From assembly GCA_022824365.1 (NCBI GenBank), contig JAJEAA010000018.1, positions 1 through 64,000 of the forward strand: 64,000 bases of DNA. The letters run 5' to 3'. The translations under genes and the position numbers were made by a program. Under the pieces are notes generated by a model. That model saw only the letters and a list, made by a program, of their open reading frames with translations, was not told the DNA's origin and did no database searches. This stretch comes from Anaerolineae bacterium (GTDB lineage: Bacteria; Chloroflexota; Anaerolineae; Aggregatilineales; Phototrophicaceae). Every line of letters starts with the position of its first letter. Within the stretch, counting starts at the first letter, position 1. Below, one piece after another: positions 8,679 to 18,342 of this stretch.

Positions 8679-11615
8679 ATGGAACTCTTAATTGTCACCG
8701 CGATTCCCTTCCTGCTGGCTGTTTTCCTGGCGTTGCCAGCCGTCAGATCGGCGCTCGACAAATCAGCCCAAACTTTACTCTCGTCTCTGGTTATGGCAGC
8801 GCTCTTTATCTGGTTGCTGGCCTTTGCTCCTCGGCTGCAAGCTGAGCCCACAGTCATTCAGTCATTTGACTGGATCCCCTCGCTCGGGATTACGCTATCC
8901 TTTTATCTCGATGGTCTATCGCTGCTCTTCTCTCTGATTATCACGGGCGTCGGCGCCTTGATCTTCTTTTACGCCGGCGCCTATTTCGACGACGCCAGCG
9001 AGCACAATCGCTTCATGATTTGGCTTTCCAGCTTTGCTGGCGCGATGCTGGCGGTCATTCTATCCGGCAATTTGCTGATGATGTTCGTCGCCTGGGAGAT
9101 GACGAGCATAACATCATTCGCGCTCATCGGCTTCAAAGGCGGAAAAGACGCCGACGCGCGGGAAGGCGCTTTCAAGGCGCTGTTCATCACCAGTTGCGGC
9201 GCGCTTGCCCTCATTGTCGGCATCGTCATGCTGAGCGTTGCGGCTGGCCAGATGCTATACCCTGATCTTGGGATCACGTTGGTCGCCGACATTGAATCTA
9301 TCCTCAAGGCGAAATCGCTGGCGCAACATGAGTGGTACACCCTATTCGCTATCCTGATCATGCTGGGCGGCTTCACCAAGAGCGCGCAATTCCCATTTCA
9401 TTTCTGGTTGCCCGGCGCCATGAGCGCGCCGACGCCGGCCAGCGCCTACCTGCACAGCGCCACAATGGTGAAAGCCGGCATCTATTTGTTCGCGCGTCTT
9501 TCGCCAGTCATGTACCAGAATGATCTATGGACCAGCATGCTGCTTACTGTGGGCCTTTTGACCATGCTCGTCGGAGCCTACTTCGCCGTGAAGCAGAAGG
9601 ATATCAAGGGGCTGTTGGCCTATTCCACGGTGAGCAAGCTGGGCACCATCGTCGCCATGATCGGCTTGCCCGATCAAAATGGACTGAAGGCTGCCTTAGT
9701 CGGCATCATCGCCCACGCCCTCTACAAGTCCGCCTTGTTCCTGGTGGCCGGCGCCATCGACCATGCAACCGGCACCCGTTTCATCAATCGCCTTGGCGGC
9801 TTGCGTCAGCGGCTTCCGGCGCTCTTCTTCGTCACGGTAATCTCGGCGCTATCAATGGCTGGCATGCCCTTCCTGCTCGGCTTCCTGGCAAAGGAGGTCC
9901 TGCTTGACGCCATGCTGCATTACACGGCGCCGTGGACGCAGTTGGTGATGCTCGTGATCGTGTTCAGCGCCGTCTTTACCGCGATGGCGGCCTATATGTT
10001 GATATATGATATCTTCCTGGGCAAGCCGCGCAGCGAGATTCATTTTCACCGCCCGTCCGCCTTGATAAACCTCAGCCCGGTACTGCTTTCGCTCCTTTCG
10101 CTTAGTTTGGGCTTATTGCTCGAACCGCTTCTATTGCCGCTGCTCAGACTGGCTGTGCCTAAAGTTTTTGAGTTGTCTCTTTTTGCCGGATTCAACGACG
10201 TATTCATACTCAGCCTGGCAATCCTGGCCGCGGGCTTTGTTCTTTTTTTGCTGCGAAAACCACTGATCGCGCGGATCACCTTCCCTATTTCCTGTGATAT
10301 GATATATCGTGAGATCCTGGCTTATGTCCGTTGGGCCGGCACGACAGTTCTGCATACACAATCGGGCTTCGTCCGCTACTACCTCGTCATCATTCTTGGC
10401 GCGGTAGCGGCCGTGCTCATTGCCTCGGGAACCTTATCGAACATCGCCGCCGGTCAACGGCTATTGCCAACTGACTTTTCCGTCACCATCACCGACCTGG
10501 CGAAGATATTCATGCTTTTCTTGACGGTGGCGGCCGGCGTCATGACGGTTGTCGTCCGTGAGCATGTCAAGGCGGCGATCGCTTATGGCGTGATAGGATA
10601 CGCGATAGGCGTCATTTTCTTGATCGACCACGCGCCCGATGTCGCCTTGGTGCAACTCCTGGTGGAGACTATGGCGACCGTCCTGATCATCATCATGCTC
10701 GGTCGCATCCGCGCCAGCATTCGTCTCAAAATGATCGAGGGGCTTTGGACCGGCCGCCACGACTACAACCTGGGCATACTCCGGGATCTGGGCATCTCAA
10801 TCGTGATTGGCTTGGCGGTCTTTGTCTTCGCCCTCATCGCCCTGGTGAATCGGCCCGAGCGCGATAGCATCGCGGAGTGGCATCTGGAAAATACACATCT
10901 GGTCAACACAGAAGATGTTGTCGGCGCCATTGTGGCTGATTTCCGCGGTACCGATACATTGCTGGAGATTGCAGTCTTCACGACAGCCGCCTTGGGTGTA
11001 TTGACCTTGCTCGCGCGCGGCCGTCAAACTGGCGGCGCCTTCGTTCCGCAAACATTGCAACCGAGTTCGCTCCGCGAATTTGACGAAGATGTCGTGGAAG
11101 AAATCCAGGATGCGACCAGCCTTTCAACGCCTTTCACGCGTTCTGTTTCCTATGTGGTCTTGCCTGTCGCCATACTCATTGGCATTGAGCAAATACTCTA
11201 CGGCGGACGCGGACCCGGCGACGGTTTCACCGCCGGCGTCACCATTGGCTTGGCGGTTTCGCTCTGGTACATCGTCTTCGGCTACTACGAAGCCAAGCGT
11301 CAACTCCCCTGGTTCCGGCCGGAACTCATCACGCGCCTGGGCTTGGTCCTTGCCATTGCAAACGCTGTTTTCCCGATCGTCATCGGCAAAGGCTTTATGG
11401 GGCACGTGGAATTTGACCGAGCGCTTGGCCTTTACGATCTCATCGGCTCCTTCGGCCTGCATATCACATCATCGCTGATATTTGAGATCGCGATTGCAAT
11501 TACCGTCATGGGCGGCTTGGGCATCATCATCGAGGCAATCGCTTATCCGACCGCCCGTTCAAATGGACGGCAGGAAAACGCGTATGACGAGCATGAGACT
11601 ATGCAGCATGTTTAA
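8679..11615 (+). CDS. mrpA: Mrp Na+/H+ antiporter subunit A fused to subunit B
   Basis: 978 residues, multi-spanning. Residues about 1-520 form the complex I NuoL-like proton channel, with KSAQFPFHFWLPGAMSAPTPASAYLHSATMVKAG split over helices 7-8. Residues about 560-770 are the MrpA-specific C-terminal and DUF4040-like region. From about 810 onward the protein matches MrpB/MnhB, with GPGDGFTAGV and the glycine-rich last helices. No separate mrpB follows, so B is present as a fusion. First gene of a six-gene operon; the complex uses the proton gradient to expel Na+. Confidence 0.95.
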   Translation: MELLIVTAIPFLLAVFLALPAVRSALDKSAQTLLSSLVMAALFIWLLAFAPRLQAEPTVIQSFDWIPSLGITLSFYLDGLSLLFSLIITGVGALIFFYAGAYFDDASEHNRFMIWLSSFAGAMLAVILSGNLLMMFVAWEMTSITSFALIGFKGGKDADAREGAFKALFITSCGALALIVGIVMLSVAAGQMLYPDLGITLVADIESILKAKSLAQHEWYTLFAILIMLGGFTKSAQFPFHFWLPGAMSAPTPASAYLHSATMVKAGIYLFARLSPVMYQNDLWTSMLLTVGLLTMLVGAYFAVKQKDIKGLLAYSTVSKLGTIVAMIGLPDQNGLKAALVGIIAHALYKSALFLVAGAIDHATGTRFINRLGGLRQRLPALFFVTVISALSMAGMPFLLGFLAKEVLLDAMLHYTAPWTQLVMLVIVFSAVFTAMAAYMLIYDIFLGKPRSEIHFHRPSALINLSPVLLSLLSLSLGLLLEPLLLPLLRLAVPKVFELSLFAGFNDVFILSLAILAAGFVLFLLRKPLIARITFPISCDMIYREILAYVRWAGTTVLHTQSGFVRYYLVIILGAVAAVLIASGTLSNIAAGQRLLPTDFSVTITDLAKIFMLFLTVAAGVMTVVVREHVKAAIAYGVIGYAIGVIFLIDHAPDVALVQLLVETMATVLIIIMLGRIRASIRLKMIEGLWTGRHDYNLGILRDLGISIVIGLAVFVFALIALVNRPERDSIAEWHLENTHLVNTEDVVGAIVADFRGTDTLLEIAVFTTAALGVLTLLARGRQTGGAFVPQTLQPSSLREFDEDVVEEIQDATSLSTPFTRSVSYVVLPVAILIGIEQILYGGRGPGDGFTAGVTIGLAVSLWYIVFGYYEAKRQLPWFRPELITRLGLVLAIANAVFPIVIGKGFMGHVEFDRALGLYDLIGSFGLHITSSLIFEIAIAITVMGGLGIIIEAIAYPTARSNGRQENAYDEHETMQHV

Positions 11616-11662
11616 GGATTCCTTGGTGAAATGCACAAAGACTGTGAGGAGGATTCGAGACA

Positions 11663-12007
11663 ATGATTGAATTTACGTTCGCGTTGGCAATTGGCGCCCT
11701 GTTTGGGATCGGCGTCTTTCAATTGCTGCGCCGCGACCTGATAAAGGCGGCCATCGGCTTCGCCATTTTGTTCTCCGCCATTAATCTGTTTTTTGTCGCG
11801 GCCGGCGCCTTTGAGGGCGATTTCGCGCCTTATGTCAGCAATGTTGAAGCTCAGCGGCAAACCAGCGATCCCTTGGTCCAAGCGCTGATTCTCACCGCGA
11901 TTGTGGTCAGCTTTGGCAGCTTCTCGCTGGTCCTTGGCTTCGTCAACATCATCTCGCGCCGGTACGACACGATCGACTCCAACGAGATAAACAAGCTTAA
12001 ACACTAG
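11663..12007 (+). CDS. mrpC: Mrp Na+/H+ antiporter subunit C
   Basis: 114 residues, NuoK-like with three predicted membrane helices: 5-22, 30-50 and about 72-95. The DPLVQALILTAIVVSFGSFS stretch is the family signature. ATG is preceded by AGGAGG about ten bases upstream. The 47-bp distance after mrpA and the order A-C-D support the call. In the complex MrpC sits between the A and D channels. Confidence 0.94.
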   Translation: MIEFTFALAIGALFGIGVFQLLRRDLIKAAIGFAILFSAINLFFVAAGAFEGDFAPYVSNVEAQRQTSDPLVQALILTAIVVSFGSFSLVLGFVNIISRRYDTIDSNEINKLKH

Positions 12008-12054
12008 GCAGGCAACGTCCATTTGACTAATGGCATTCAGTTGAGAAACACTCG

Positions 12055-13572
12055 TTGACAGAAATGGCAAACAATCCACTCTTGGTCGGCGCCTTGGTAA
12101 CGCCATTGATCGGCGCGGTCGTCGCGCTGATATTCGCCAAATCGAATCGGCTGCAGCGCTCGCTGGCTGTCTTGACTGGATTGGTAGCTTGGGTCTTCAG
12201 CATTGCGCTTTTAGCGCAAGTTCACGATAGCGGAATACAGACATACGCCCTCGGCAACTGGTCCCCCCCTTATGGTATTTTGCTCGTGGCGGATTCTCTT
12301 GGCGCGCTCTTCGCCTTCATGGTTACGACCATTATGATCGGCGGCTTGCTCTACACCTTTCACAGTCATGACAAGTGCATGACCTACCCCGCCTTCGTGC
12401 CGCTATTTCTGTTGATGGAAGTTGGTTTGGTCGGCGCGATGTTCACCGGCGACCTGTTCACATTATTTGTATTCATGGAACTTATGGTGCTGGCTTCGGT
12501 GTCGCTGACAGCCATCTCGGATGATCAATACGGCTTGGAAGCCGCGCTCAAATATATTCTCATCAGTTCGATGGGGACGCTTTTTCTCTTACTCGGGATC
12601 GCGGCCATGTATGCCACCTTCGGCACACTCAACATGGCGCAGATCGCGCAGATTCTACTGACCGGCGATCGCCCCTTCCTGGCGCCTGCTTCAGCTCTTA
12701 TGTTGCTCTGCGCTTTCTTGCTTAAGAGCGCGGTTTTCCCATTCCATTTTTGGCAGCCGGATTTCCACACCACCGCCCCGACGCCCATCAGCGCGATGCT
12801 CTCGTCGATCGTCGTCAAGGTTGGCGTCTATGGCATCTTGCGCCTCGTCACATTGCTATTCGTTGAGGACGCCCCTGTGCTAGAGCCCTGGCTATCCGTG
12901 CTGGGCATCATCGGCATCATCTTCGGCAGCCTCGGCGCGCTGCGAACGTACAACGCAAAGCGCATGCTGGCTTATTCAACCTTCGCCCAGATAGGATTCA
13001 TTCTGGTCGGCATCGGCTGGGGCGGGACCCTGGCGCTGATTGGAGCCATCGTCTATGCCTTCAATCACGCCTTCATCAAATCCTCACTGCTTATGCTGAT
13101 CGGCATAGTCGCGAGTTATACTAAGATCAAGACAGCGAACTTCGCCGACATCAGCGGGATTGGCCGCCGCTTGCCATCAGCTGTCGGCTGGCTGGTGTTG
13201 CTGGGCGGTCTGTCACTCGCCGGCGTTCCGCCATTTAACGGCTTCATCAGCAAGCTCGCGCTCATTCAAGGCGGCGTCGAAAGCGGCGACTGGGGCAATC
13301 TGATCATGATGGTCGGGGCCGGCATCTTGACGCTTATGTACATGATTCGCGCCTGGCAGCGGATATTTCAGCAGAATCCCCTCCCCGGCGCTGCCGAAAC
13401 CAAAAGCGAAGGCGATAGTTACTTCGCCCCTATGCTCATGATTTTTGTCTGTCTGCTCCTAGGCACGATTCTGGCCGAGCCGCTCATTCAACTGGTCAGC
13501 GCGACCGTGGAACAGATCCAGGATCCGAATCTTTACATTGAGGCGGTTTACCCCAGGGGATTGGGTCAATAA
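12055..13572 (+). CDS. mrpD: Mrp Na+/H+ antiporter subunit D
   Basis: 505 residues, NuoM/NuoN-like with about 14 membrane helices. Key proton-channel motifs are visible: LFVFMELMVLAS with the essential Glu, LKSAVFPFHFWQPDFHTTAPTP and KRMLAYSTFAQIG. TTG (12055) or ATG (12064) could start the protein; neither has a good ribosome site, so the start is uncertain by three codons. Third gene of the mrp operon. Confidence 0.94.
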   Translation: MTEMANNPLLVGALVTPLIGAVVALIFAKSNRLQRSLAVLTGLVAWVFSIALLAQVHDSGIQTYALGNWSPPYGILLVADSLGALFAFMVTTIMIGGLLYTFHSHDKCMTYPAFVPLFLLMEVGLVGAMFTGDLFTLFVFMELMVLASVSLTAISDDQYGLEAALKYILISSMGTLFLLLGIAAMYATFGTLNMAQIAQILLTGDRPFLAPASALMLLCAFLLKSAVFPFHFWQPDFHTTAPTPISAMLSSIVVKVGVYGILRLVTLLFVEDAPVLEPWLSVLGIIGIIFGSLGALRTYNAKRMLAYSTFAQIGFILVGIGWGGTLALIGAIVYAFNHAFIKSSLLMLIGIVASYTKIKTANFADISGIGRRLPSAVGWLVLLGGLSLAGVPPFNGFISKLALIQGGVESGDWGNLIMMVGAGILTLMYMIRAWQRIFQQNPLPGAAETKSEGDSYFAPMLMIFVCLLLGTILAEPLIQLVSATVEQIQDPNLYIEAVYPRGLGQ

Positions 13573-13646
13573 CGTATGGCAATCGGTTTATATTCACCTG
13601 AGGATTGTATGCTTCGGCAAATTGAACAGGAACAGGAGCAGGGGAG

Positions 13647-14174
13647 ATGACCGGGCGAATGCGCAGAATCGGCAAAGCAGCAGTGCTGGCCATGCCGCTG
13701 GCTTTCGGCTGGACCATCTATACGGCGCAGCCGACGCCCGGTAATTTCTTGCTGGGTTATCTTTTCAGCATCGTGGGCGTCCAGGCGACCGGGCTGCGCG
13801 GCGACAGCCTGAAAATACGCAACGCCTTCGGACAAATGTACAACCTGTTCGCCTACATCATGTATATGGCAAAAGAGATACTGGTCGCCGGCTTGAAGGT
13901 GGCGCGCATCGTCCTTTCACCCAGCATGCCGATTGATCCCGGCATGTCTGTCGTTAACACCGGCGACAAAGACCAAGACGAATTGATATCCGCCATAAGC
14001 GCCCACGGGATCACCATCACGCCCGGCGAACTCGTTGTGGACTTTCAAGATACCAGCGACGACGGCGTCCTGATGGTTGTTCACAGCCTGAATATGGCTA
14101 TCTCCAAGAAACACCTTGAACACGACCAAGCGATGCGTCTGAAGCGAATCAAAGGAATCCTGGGACATGATTGA
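13647..14174 (+). CDS. mrpE: Mrp Na+/H+ antiporter subunit E
   Basis: 175 residues. Two N-terminal hydrophobic segments (about 12-50) are followed by a second pair near 65-90 and a soluble C-terminal domain with the family signature TPGELVVD, then LMVVHSLNM. ATG has AGGAG eight bases upstream. Its end overlaps mrpF by 8 bp, indicating coupled translation. Confidence 0.93.
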   Translation: MTGRMRRIGKAAVLAMPLAFGWTIYTAQPTPGNFLLGYLFSIVGVQATGLRGDSLKIRNAFGQMYNLFAYIMYMAKEILVAGLKVARIVLSPSMPIDPGMSVVNTGDKDQDELISAISAHGITITPGELVVDFQDTSDDGVLMVVHSLNMAISKKHLEHDQAMRLKRIKGILGHD

Positions 14175-14448
14175 AAATCCCTTGGCTCAATCCGCCATAC
14201 AACTGATTTTGCTGGCTCTGGTCATCCTCTTGATACCGGCATCCTGGCGGGTGGTGGCCGGTCCTTCTTTGCCCGATAGATTGGCGGCGGTAGATCTGAT
14301 CACTACTCTGTTGATCGGGATTATTGTCATGCTCGCCCTGGTCGAAGGCACGCAAGTATTCGTCGACATGGCTATTGCCTTGGCGGCCTTCGCCTTCGTG
14401 GGCACGATCAGCATCGCGCGCTATATCTCAGAGGGCAGGGTCTACTAA
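14167..14448 (+). CDS. mrpF: Mrp Na+/H+ antiporter subunit F
   Basis: 93 residues, three predicted membrane helices. The typical MrpF central motif PSLPDRLAAVDLI is present, followed by two helices ending AFVGTISIARYI. It starts inside the 3' end of mrpE and stops 2 bp before the mrpG start, so E, F and G are tightly packed. Confidence 0.93.
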   Translation: MIENPLAQSAIQLILLALVILLIPASWRVVAGPSLPDRLAAVDLITTLLIGIIVMLALVEGTQVFVDMAIALAAFAFVGTISIARYISEGRVY

Positions 14449-14450
14449 TC

Positions 14451-14891
14451 ATGCTCGAGTTGCTGGGCGTCGCCGCATTGCTGTTTGGTCTCTTTTTCAG
14501 CGCGGTTGGAGTTATAGGCGTGATACGTCTGCCCGATGTGCTGACGAGGCTGCATGCTTCGGGCAAGGTGGCGATTTTGGGATTGTTCGGCTTGCTGCTT
14601 GGCGCGGCGCTGCTCATGCCATCATCGGCTTTGCGCTTGCTGACACTTGGTCTATTCGTGCTGCTGACCAGCCCGGTGGCCACCCATGCCATCGCCGCCT
14701 CCGTCCACCGCCGACAAGAAATCGCAGACGAGATCGCGCATGAATTGGCGAAAGATTCGACGCCGACAGAAGAAACGCCTTTCGCGGGCGCCAATGTCAC
14801 CGCGGTGCTAACGCGCTCGAGGATACAGGATATCATTGAAGCGCAGGAGCGAGCCTTGCAGCAGCGTTCGCGCGATGGCGGCGCGAAGTAG
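14451..14891 (+). CDS. mrpG: Mrp Na+/H+ antiporter subunit G
   Basis: 146 residues, three N-terminal membrane helices (about 5-28, 40-60, 65-88) with the MrpG signature VIGVIRLPDVLTRLHASGK, then a cytoplasmic tail of about 55 residues ending in a charged helix. Last gene of the mrp operon, convergent with the DUF368 gene 12 bp downstream. I see no clear intrinsic terminator between them. Confidence 0.93.
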   Translation: MLELLGVAALLFGLFFSAVGVIGVIRLPDVLTRLHASGKVAILGLFGLLLGAALLMPSSALRLLTLGLFVLLTSPVATHAIAASVHRRQEIADEIAHELAKDSTPTEETPFAGANVTAVLTRSRIQDIIEAQERALQQRSRDGGAK

Positions 14892-14903
14892 GCGCGTTAT
14901 CGT

Positions 14904-15872
14904 TCAGGGCAAGATCCGCCGGAAAATGGGATTCTCTTTCGCCTGCAAATGATCCAGCAAATTCACCAGCAGGAAACCCAGGACCAGCAATAGCAGCGCC
15001 GCGCCAAAGATCTCCGAATCCGTGACGGGGGCGGTGTTCTGTTCGACAAGGCAGCGGAAATCGCCATGCCGGTCGAGATCGCTCTCGATACATTCCTTCC
15101 ACGGGTAGATTTTCCACAGCGAGCCGGCCATGAAGCCGACCAGCAAAGCCACTGTCAGGTTGTAATAGCGCGTCAGAAAATAGCTCAACACGCGCGAGAA
15201 GGCGATGATGCCGACGACAGCGCCCAAGCCCACATATATGATCGGCGGCAGATCACGGTTGCTGACAGCGGTCAAAACATAGTCGTATTGACCCAGGATC
15301 AACAGCATGAACGAGCCGGAAATGCCCGGCAAGATCATCGCCGTAATCGCGATCATCCCGCTGACAAAAAGCGCCGGCGCCGTATGCTCCGCTTCGGCCG
15401 GCACGATGTTGACGATGATGAAGGCGGCGGCCGCGCCCAATATCAATGTCGCCGACGACGAGGCGTTCCAGCGGACCTTGCTGCCGACCGTAAGTATCGA
15501 CGCCAGCACCAAGCCAAAGAAGAAGGCGAAGAGCATAATGCGACCATCGGCATCATCCATCGTCGTGCTCAGGAAGCTTGAGAGCAGCAATATCGCCGCC
15601 GCCAATCCAAGCCCCAAAGCCAGCAAGAATCGCATCGAGACATAAGCCAGCAATTCGCCGATTTTCAGACTCAGCGCCAAGCGAATCGCGTCGACATTAA
15701 ATGATTTGATCGCGTCGATTAGATCTTCATATACGCCAAGAATGAAGGCCATCGTGCCGCCGCTGACGCCCGGCACAATATCGGCCGCGCCCATGGCGAA
15801 GCCGGTGAAAAAAAGTCGCAAGTATTGCGCAAGCGTTTTCGGCTCTGATAAATCTGTAGGTTTTCCCTTCAC
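14904..15872 (-). CDS. DUF368 family polyprenyl-phosphate translocase-like membrane protein
   Basis: 322 residues from GTG at 15872, which has AGGAGAGGAG seven bases upstream; the track start at 16022 adds 50 residues unlike the family. About eight to nine membrane helices. The signature GAADIVPGVSGGTMAFILGVYE opens the first half (split here over two strands) and MILPGISGSFMLLILGQYD is its repeat in the second half, the internal symmetry seen in the DUF368/PopT family. Members of that family have been implicated in recycling undecaprenyl phosphate across the membrane. Convergent with mrpG. Confidence 0.9.
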   Translation of the reverse strand: MKGKPTDLSEPKTLAQYLRLFFTGFAMGAADIVPGVSGGTMAFILGVYEDLIDAIKSFNVDAIRLALSLKIGELLAYVSMRFLLALGLGLAAAILLLSSFLSTTMDDADGRIMLFAFFFGLVLASILTVGSKVRWNASSSATLILGAAAAFIIVNIVPAEAEHTAPALFVSGMIAITAMILPGISGSFMLLILGQYDYVLTAVSNRDLPPIIYVGLGAVVGIIAFSRVLSYFLTRYYNLTVALLVGFMAGSLWKIYPWKECIESDLDRHGDFRCLVEQNTAPVTDSEIFGAALLLLVLGFLLVNLLDHLQAKENPIFRRILP

Positions 15873-16171
15873 GTCATGTCTCCTCTCCTGGACCCGCATG
15901 TCGGCTGCCAAATCACTCGCAGGATCGCCTAGGCAATTGGCGGCTTCACTCATTTTATGCGGATTGCACAGTTCAGCCAGCCAATGCGGCGCGTATGTCG
16001 GCGAGTGACTGCTGGGCATCACTGTTAGCCACTAGCCATCATTACACATTTTCTGCTTTGCTTGCTTTTGATGTTATGCTACTGTCGTTCGCAACCGCAA
16101 TTCCAGCGTGAAGCGGCCGGCAAGGGACGGTCCGCCGGATAGACCGGGAGATCAGTGAGAGGCAACTCAGC

Positions 16172-17551
16172 ATGCCAGGCTACGCAAACTGGAAGGACCT
16201 GTTCGCGCTGGAATACCTGCAACTCTACGAAGAGGGCTACCCAGTCGGCGATGCGATTCAGCCGAGCTACTCGGCCGACTATTTGCCGGAGCGATTGCGC
16301 AGGTCCGCGGACGTCTCGGCGTTCACCGAAGCGGACTGGGAGGAAGCCTACCATTGTCTGTGGAGAACCCGCGAACGAGGCCTTCGCCCGGACTTCCCCT
16401 TCGTCGAGCCGGACGACTTCGAGTCCATAATCGCCGATGCCGCGCGCGCGCCGAATCTGGCTTCGCTGAATGAGGCCGAATACTTCGAGCGAATCAAGGG
16501 CGCGTGGTATGGTCGGATCGCCGCCGTAATTCTGGGCAAGCCTTTCGAAATCCAGGTCGATCGACTGTTCATCAAGCGCTACCTGGAAAGCGTCGACGCC
16601 TATCCTCTGAATGACTGGGCGCCCTACGAATCATCCGCTTTAGGCATGACCTTGCGCTGCCAACCGTCGACGCTGGGCAATGTGCAGTACGCCGAACCGG
16701 ATGACGACATTCACTACACGATTCTCGCTTTAATGCTGCTGGAAGAGCGCGGACTCAGGTTCAGCAAGTTGGATGTGGCGAACAATCACCTGCGTAATAT
16801 CCCGTATCACTGGCTTTGGTCATGCACGCGGCAGTCGTACTACCACATGGTAAACCTCAGCGACGATCGCCCGGTTGAAGAGCAAATCGACGAGTTTCCC
16901 ACCAAGATCAATCCCTGGCGCGAAGGCATAAACACGGCGATTCGGGCAGATTTCTGGGGCTATATCGCGCCGGGCGATCCGCGACGCGCCGCCCGCATCG
17001 CTTATCGCGAAGTGACACTCAACGCCGTCAAGAATGGCATATACAGTTCAATGTTCGTGGCGGGGGCTTTGAGCGCCGCCTTAAGCCGGGAGCCGACTGT
17101 CGATACGATTATCGCAGGGGGGTTGTCGGTCATACCGCGGCGGTCGCGCCTGGCGCATATCGTGCGGGAAGTAAGGGACTGGTACGCCGCAGACGCGGAT
17201 TGGCTGCCGGTCTGCGACCGTATTTACAGCAAGTATGGACATTTGCCCTTCCTCCACGCGCTGCATAATATGGCTTTTGTTGCGCTTGCCCTTGTACACG
17301 GCAAGCTCGACTACAGCAAGACAATTACAACAGCCGTCATGTGCGGCATGGATACGGATTGCAGCAGCGGCACAGCGGGCAGCATCGTCGGCGCCGCCAT
17401 CGGGTACGACAACCTGGATCAGCGCTGGATCGCGCCGCTGAACGATCACGTGAAAACTGTAGTCGCAGGCTATGGGCAGGGCTCAATCTCCGGTCTCGTG
17501 CGGCGGAACTATGACCTGTGGCGCAAACTGCGAGACGAGCCAGCGCCCTGA
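16172..17551 (+). CDS. ADP-ribosylglycohydrolase family protein
   Basis: 459 residues. The DraG-type fold begins near residue 103 with FERIKGAWYGRIAAVILGKPFE. Metal ligands are visible as PDDDIHYTILAL (residues 177-188) and MDTDCSSGTAGSIVGA near 400, the two acidic clusters that hold the Mg2+ pair. The first about 100 residues are an extra helical region not found in minimal DraG enzymes. Such enzymes remove ADP-ribose from proteins, nucleic acids or small molecules; the target is unknown. An alpha/beta hydrolase gene follows 12 bp later and probably shares the transcript. Confidence 0.9.
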   Translation: MPGYANWKDLFALEYLQLYEEGYPVGDAIQPSYSADYLPERLRRSADVSAFTEADWEEAYHCLWRTRERGLRPDFPFVEPDDFESIIADAARAPNLASLNEAEYFERIKGAWYGRIAAVILGKPFEIQVDRLFIKRYLESVDAYPLNDWAPYESSALGMTLRCQPSTLGNVQYAEPDDDIHYTILALMLLEERGLRFSKLDVANNHLRNIPYHWLWSCTRQSYYHMVNLSDDRPVEEQIDEFPTKINPWREGINTAIRADFWGYIAPGDPRRAARIAYREVTLNAVKNGIYSSMFVAGALSAALSREPTVDTIIAGGLSVIPRRSRLAHIVREVRDWYAADADWLPVCDRIYSKYGHLPFLHALHNMAFVALALVHGKLDYSKTITTAVMCGMDTDCSSGTAGSIVGAAIGYDNLDQRWIAPLNDHVKTVVAGYGQGSISGLVRRNYDLWRKLRDEPAP

Positions 17552-17563
17552 GGCGAAAGCACT

Positions 17564-18331
17564 ATGCCACTTATTGAAACCGCGAGCGGCAAAATATGGG
17601 CGGCGATCCACAGCTGTCATGACCATGCGCCAAGCGCGATCTTCTTACACGGAGCCGGCGGGACTCATCAGAGCTTCCCGGCTTCCCTGCGCCAGCTTCC
17701 CTCCATTCAGCCGATCCTGATGGATCTCCCCGGTCATGGGAACAGCCTCGGCGGGGGGCGGAAGTCCATCGTCGATTACGCGCTAGATGTGGTCGCGCTA
17801 ATGGACGCGCTCGCGATCGACTCGGCAATTGTCCTTGGGCACAGCATGGGCGGAGCAATCGCGCAGCAACTCGCGCTTGATCAGCCGACGCGCGTGAGCG
17901 CTTTGACGCTTGTCGCTACCGGCGCGCGCCTGCCGGTTAATCCCGCGCTGATTAGCGGTATCATCGCCGATACGGAAGGCACGATCAACAGCCTGACCCG
18001 CTGGATGTGGACGAGAAGCGCCCCGGCTGATGTGGTAGCGCGGACGGCGAAGATCATGCGGGCGACGCCGCCAGACATCATACAAGGCGATCTGATCGCC
18101 TGCGCCAAGTTTGGCGTCGTCGATCGTCTACGGAGCATAAGCAGCCCGACGCTCATCCTCGCGGCCGATAAAGACAAGATGACGCCGATCGCGCTTAGCG
18201 AAGAACTAAAGGCTGGCATTGCCGGCGCCGAATTGGCAGTCGTGCCCAAAGCCGGTCACATGCTCCAATTAGAGCAGCCGGACTTCACCTCTGATGTCAT
18301 CGACCGATGGCTGGCGCGTGTCTTGAGGTAA
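17564..18331 (+). CDS. Alpha/beta hydrolase
   Basis: 255 residues, typical length. The oxyanion strand reads FLHGAGGTHQSF, the nucleophile elbow GHSMGGAI (Ser), an acid lies in the LILAADKDKMTP segment and the catalytic His in KAGHMLQLEQP. The order Ser-Asp-His and short cap region (about 130-180) are standard. Cytoplasmic; substrate not predictable. Co-directional with and close to the ADP-ribosylglycohydrolase gene, and convergent with the methyltransferase gene. Confidence 0.93.
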   Translation: MPLIETASGKIWAAIHSCHDHAPSAIFLHGAGGTHQSFPASLRQLPSIQPILMDLPGHGNSLGGGRKSIVDYALDVVALMDALAIDSAIVLGHSMGGAIAQQLALDQPTRVSALTLVATGARLPVNPALISGIIADTEGTINSLTRWMWTRSAPADVVARTAKIMRATPPDIIQGDLIACAKFGVVDRLRSISSPTLILAADKDKMTPIALSEELKAGIAGAELAVVPKAGHMLQLEQPDFTSDVIDRWLARVLR

Positions 18332-18342
18332 GGAGGCAGTAT

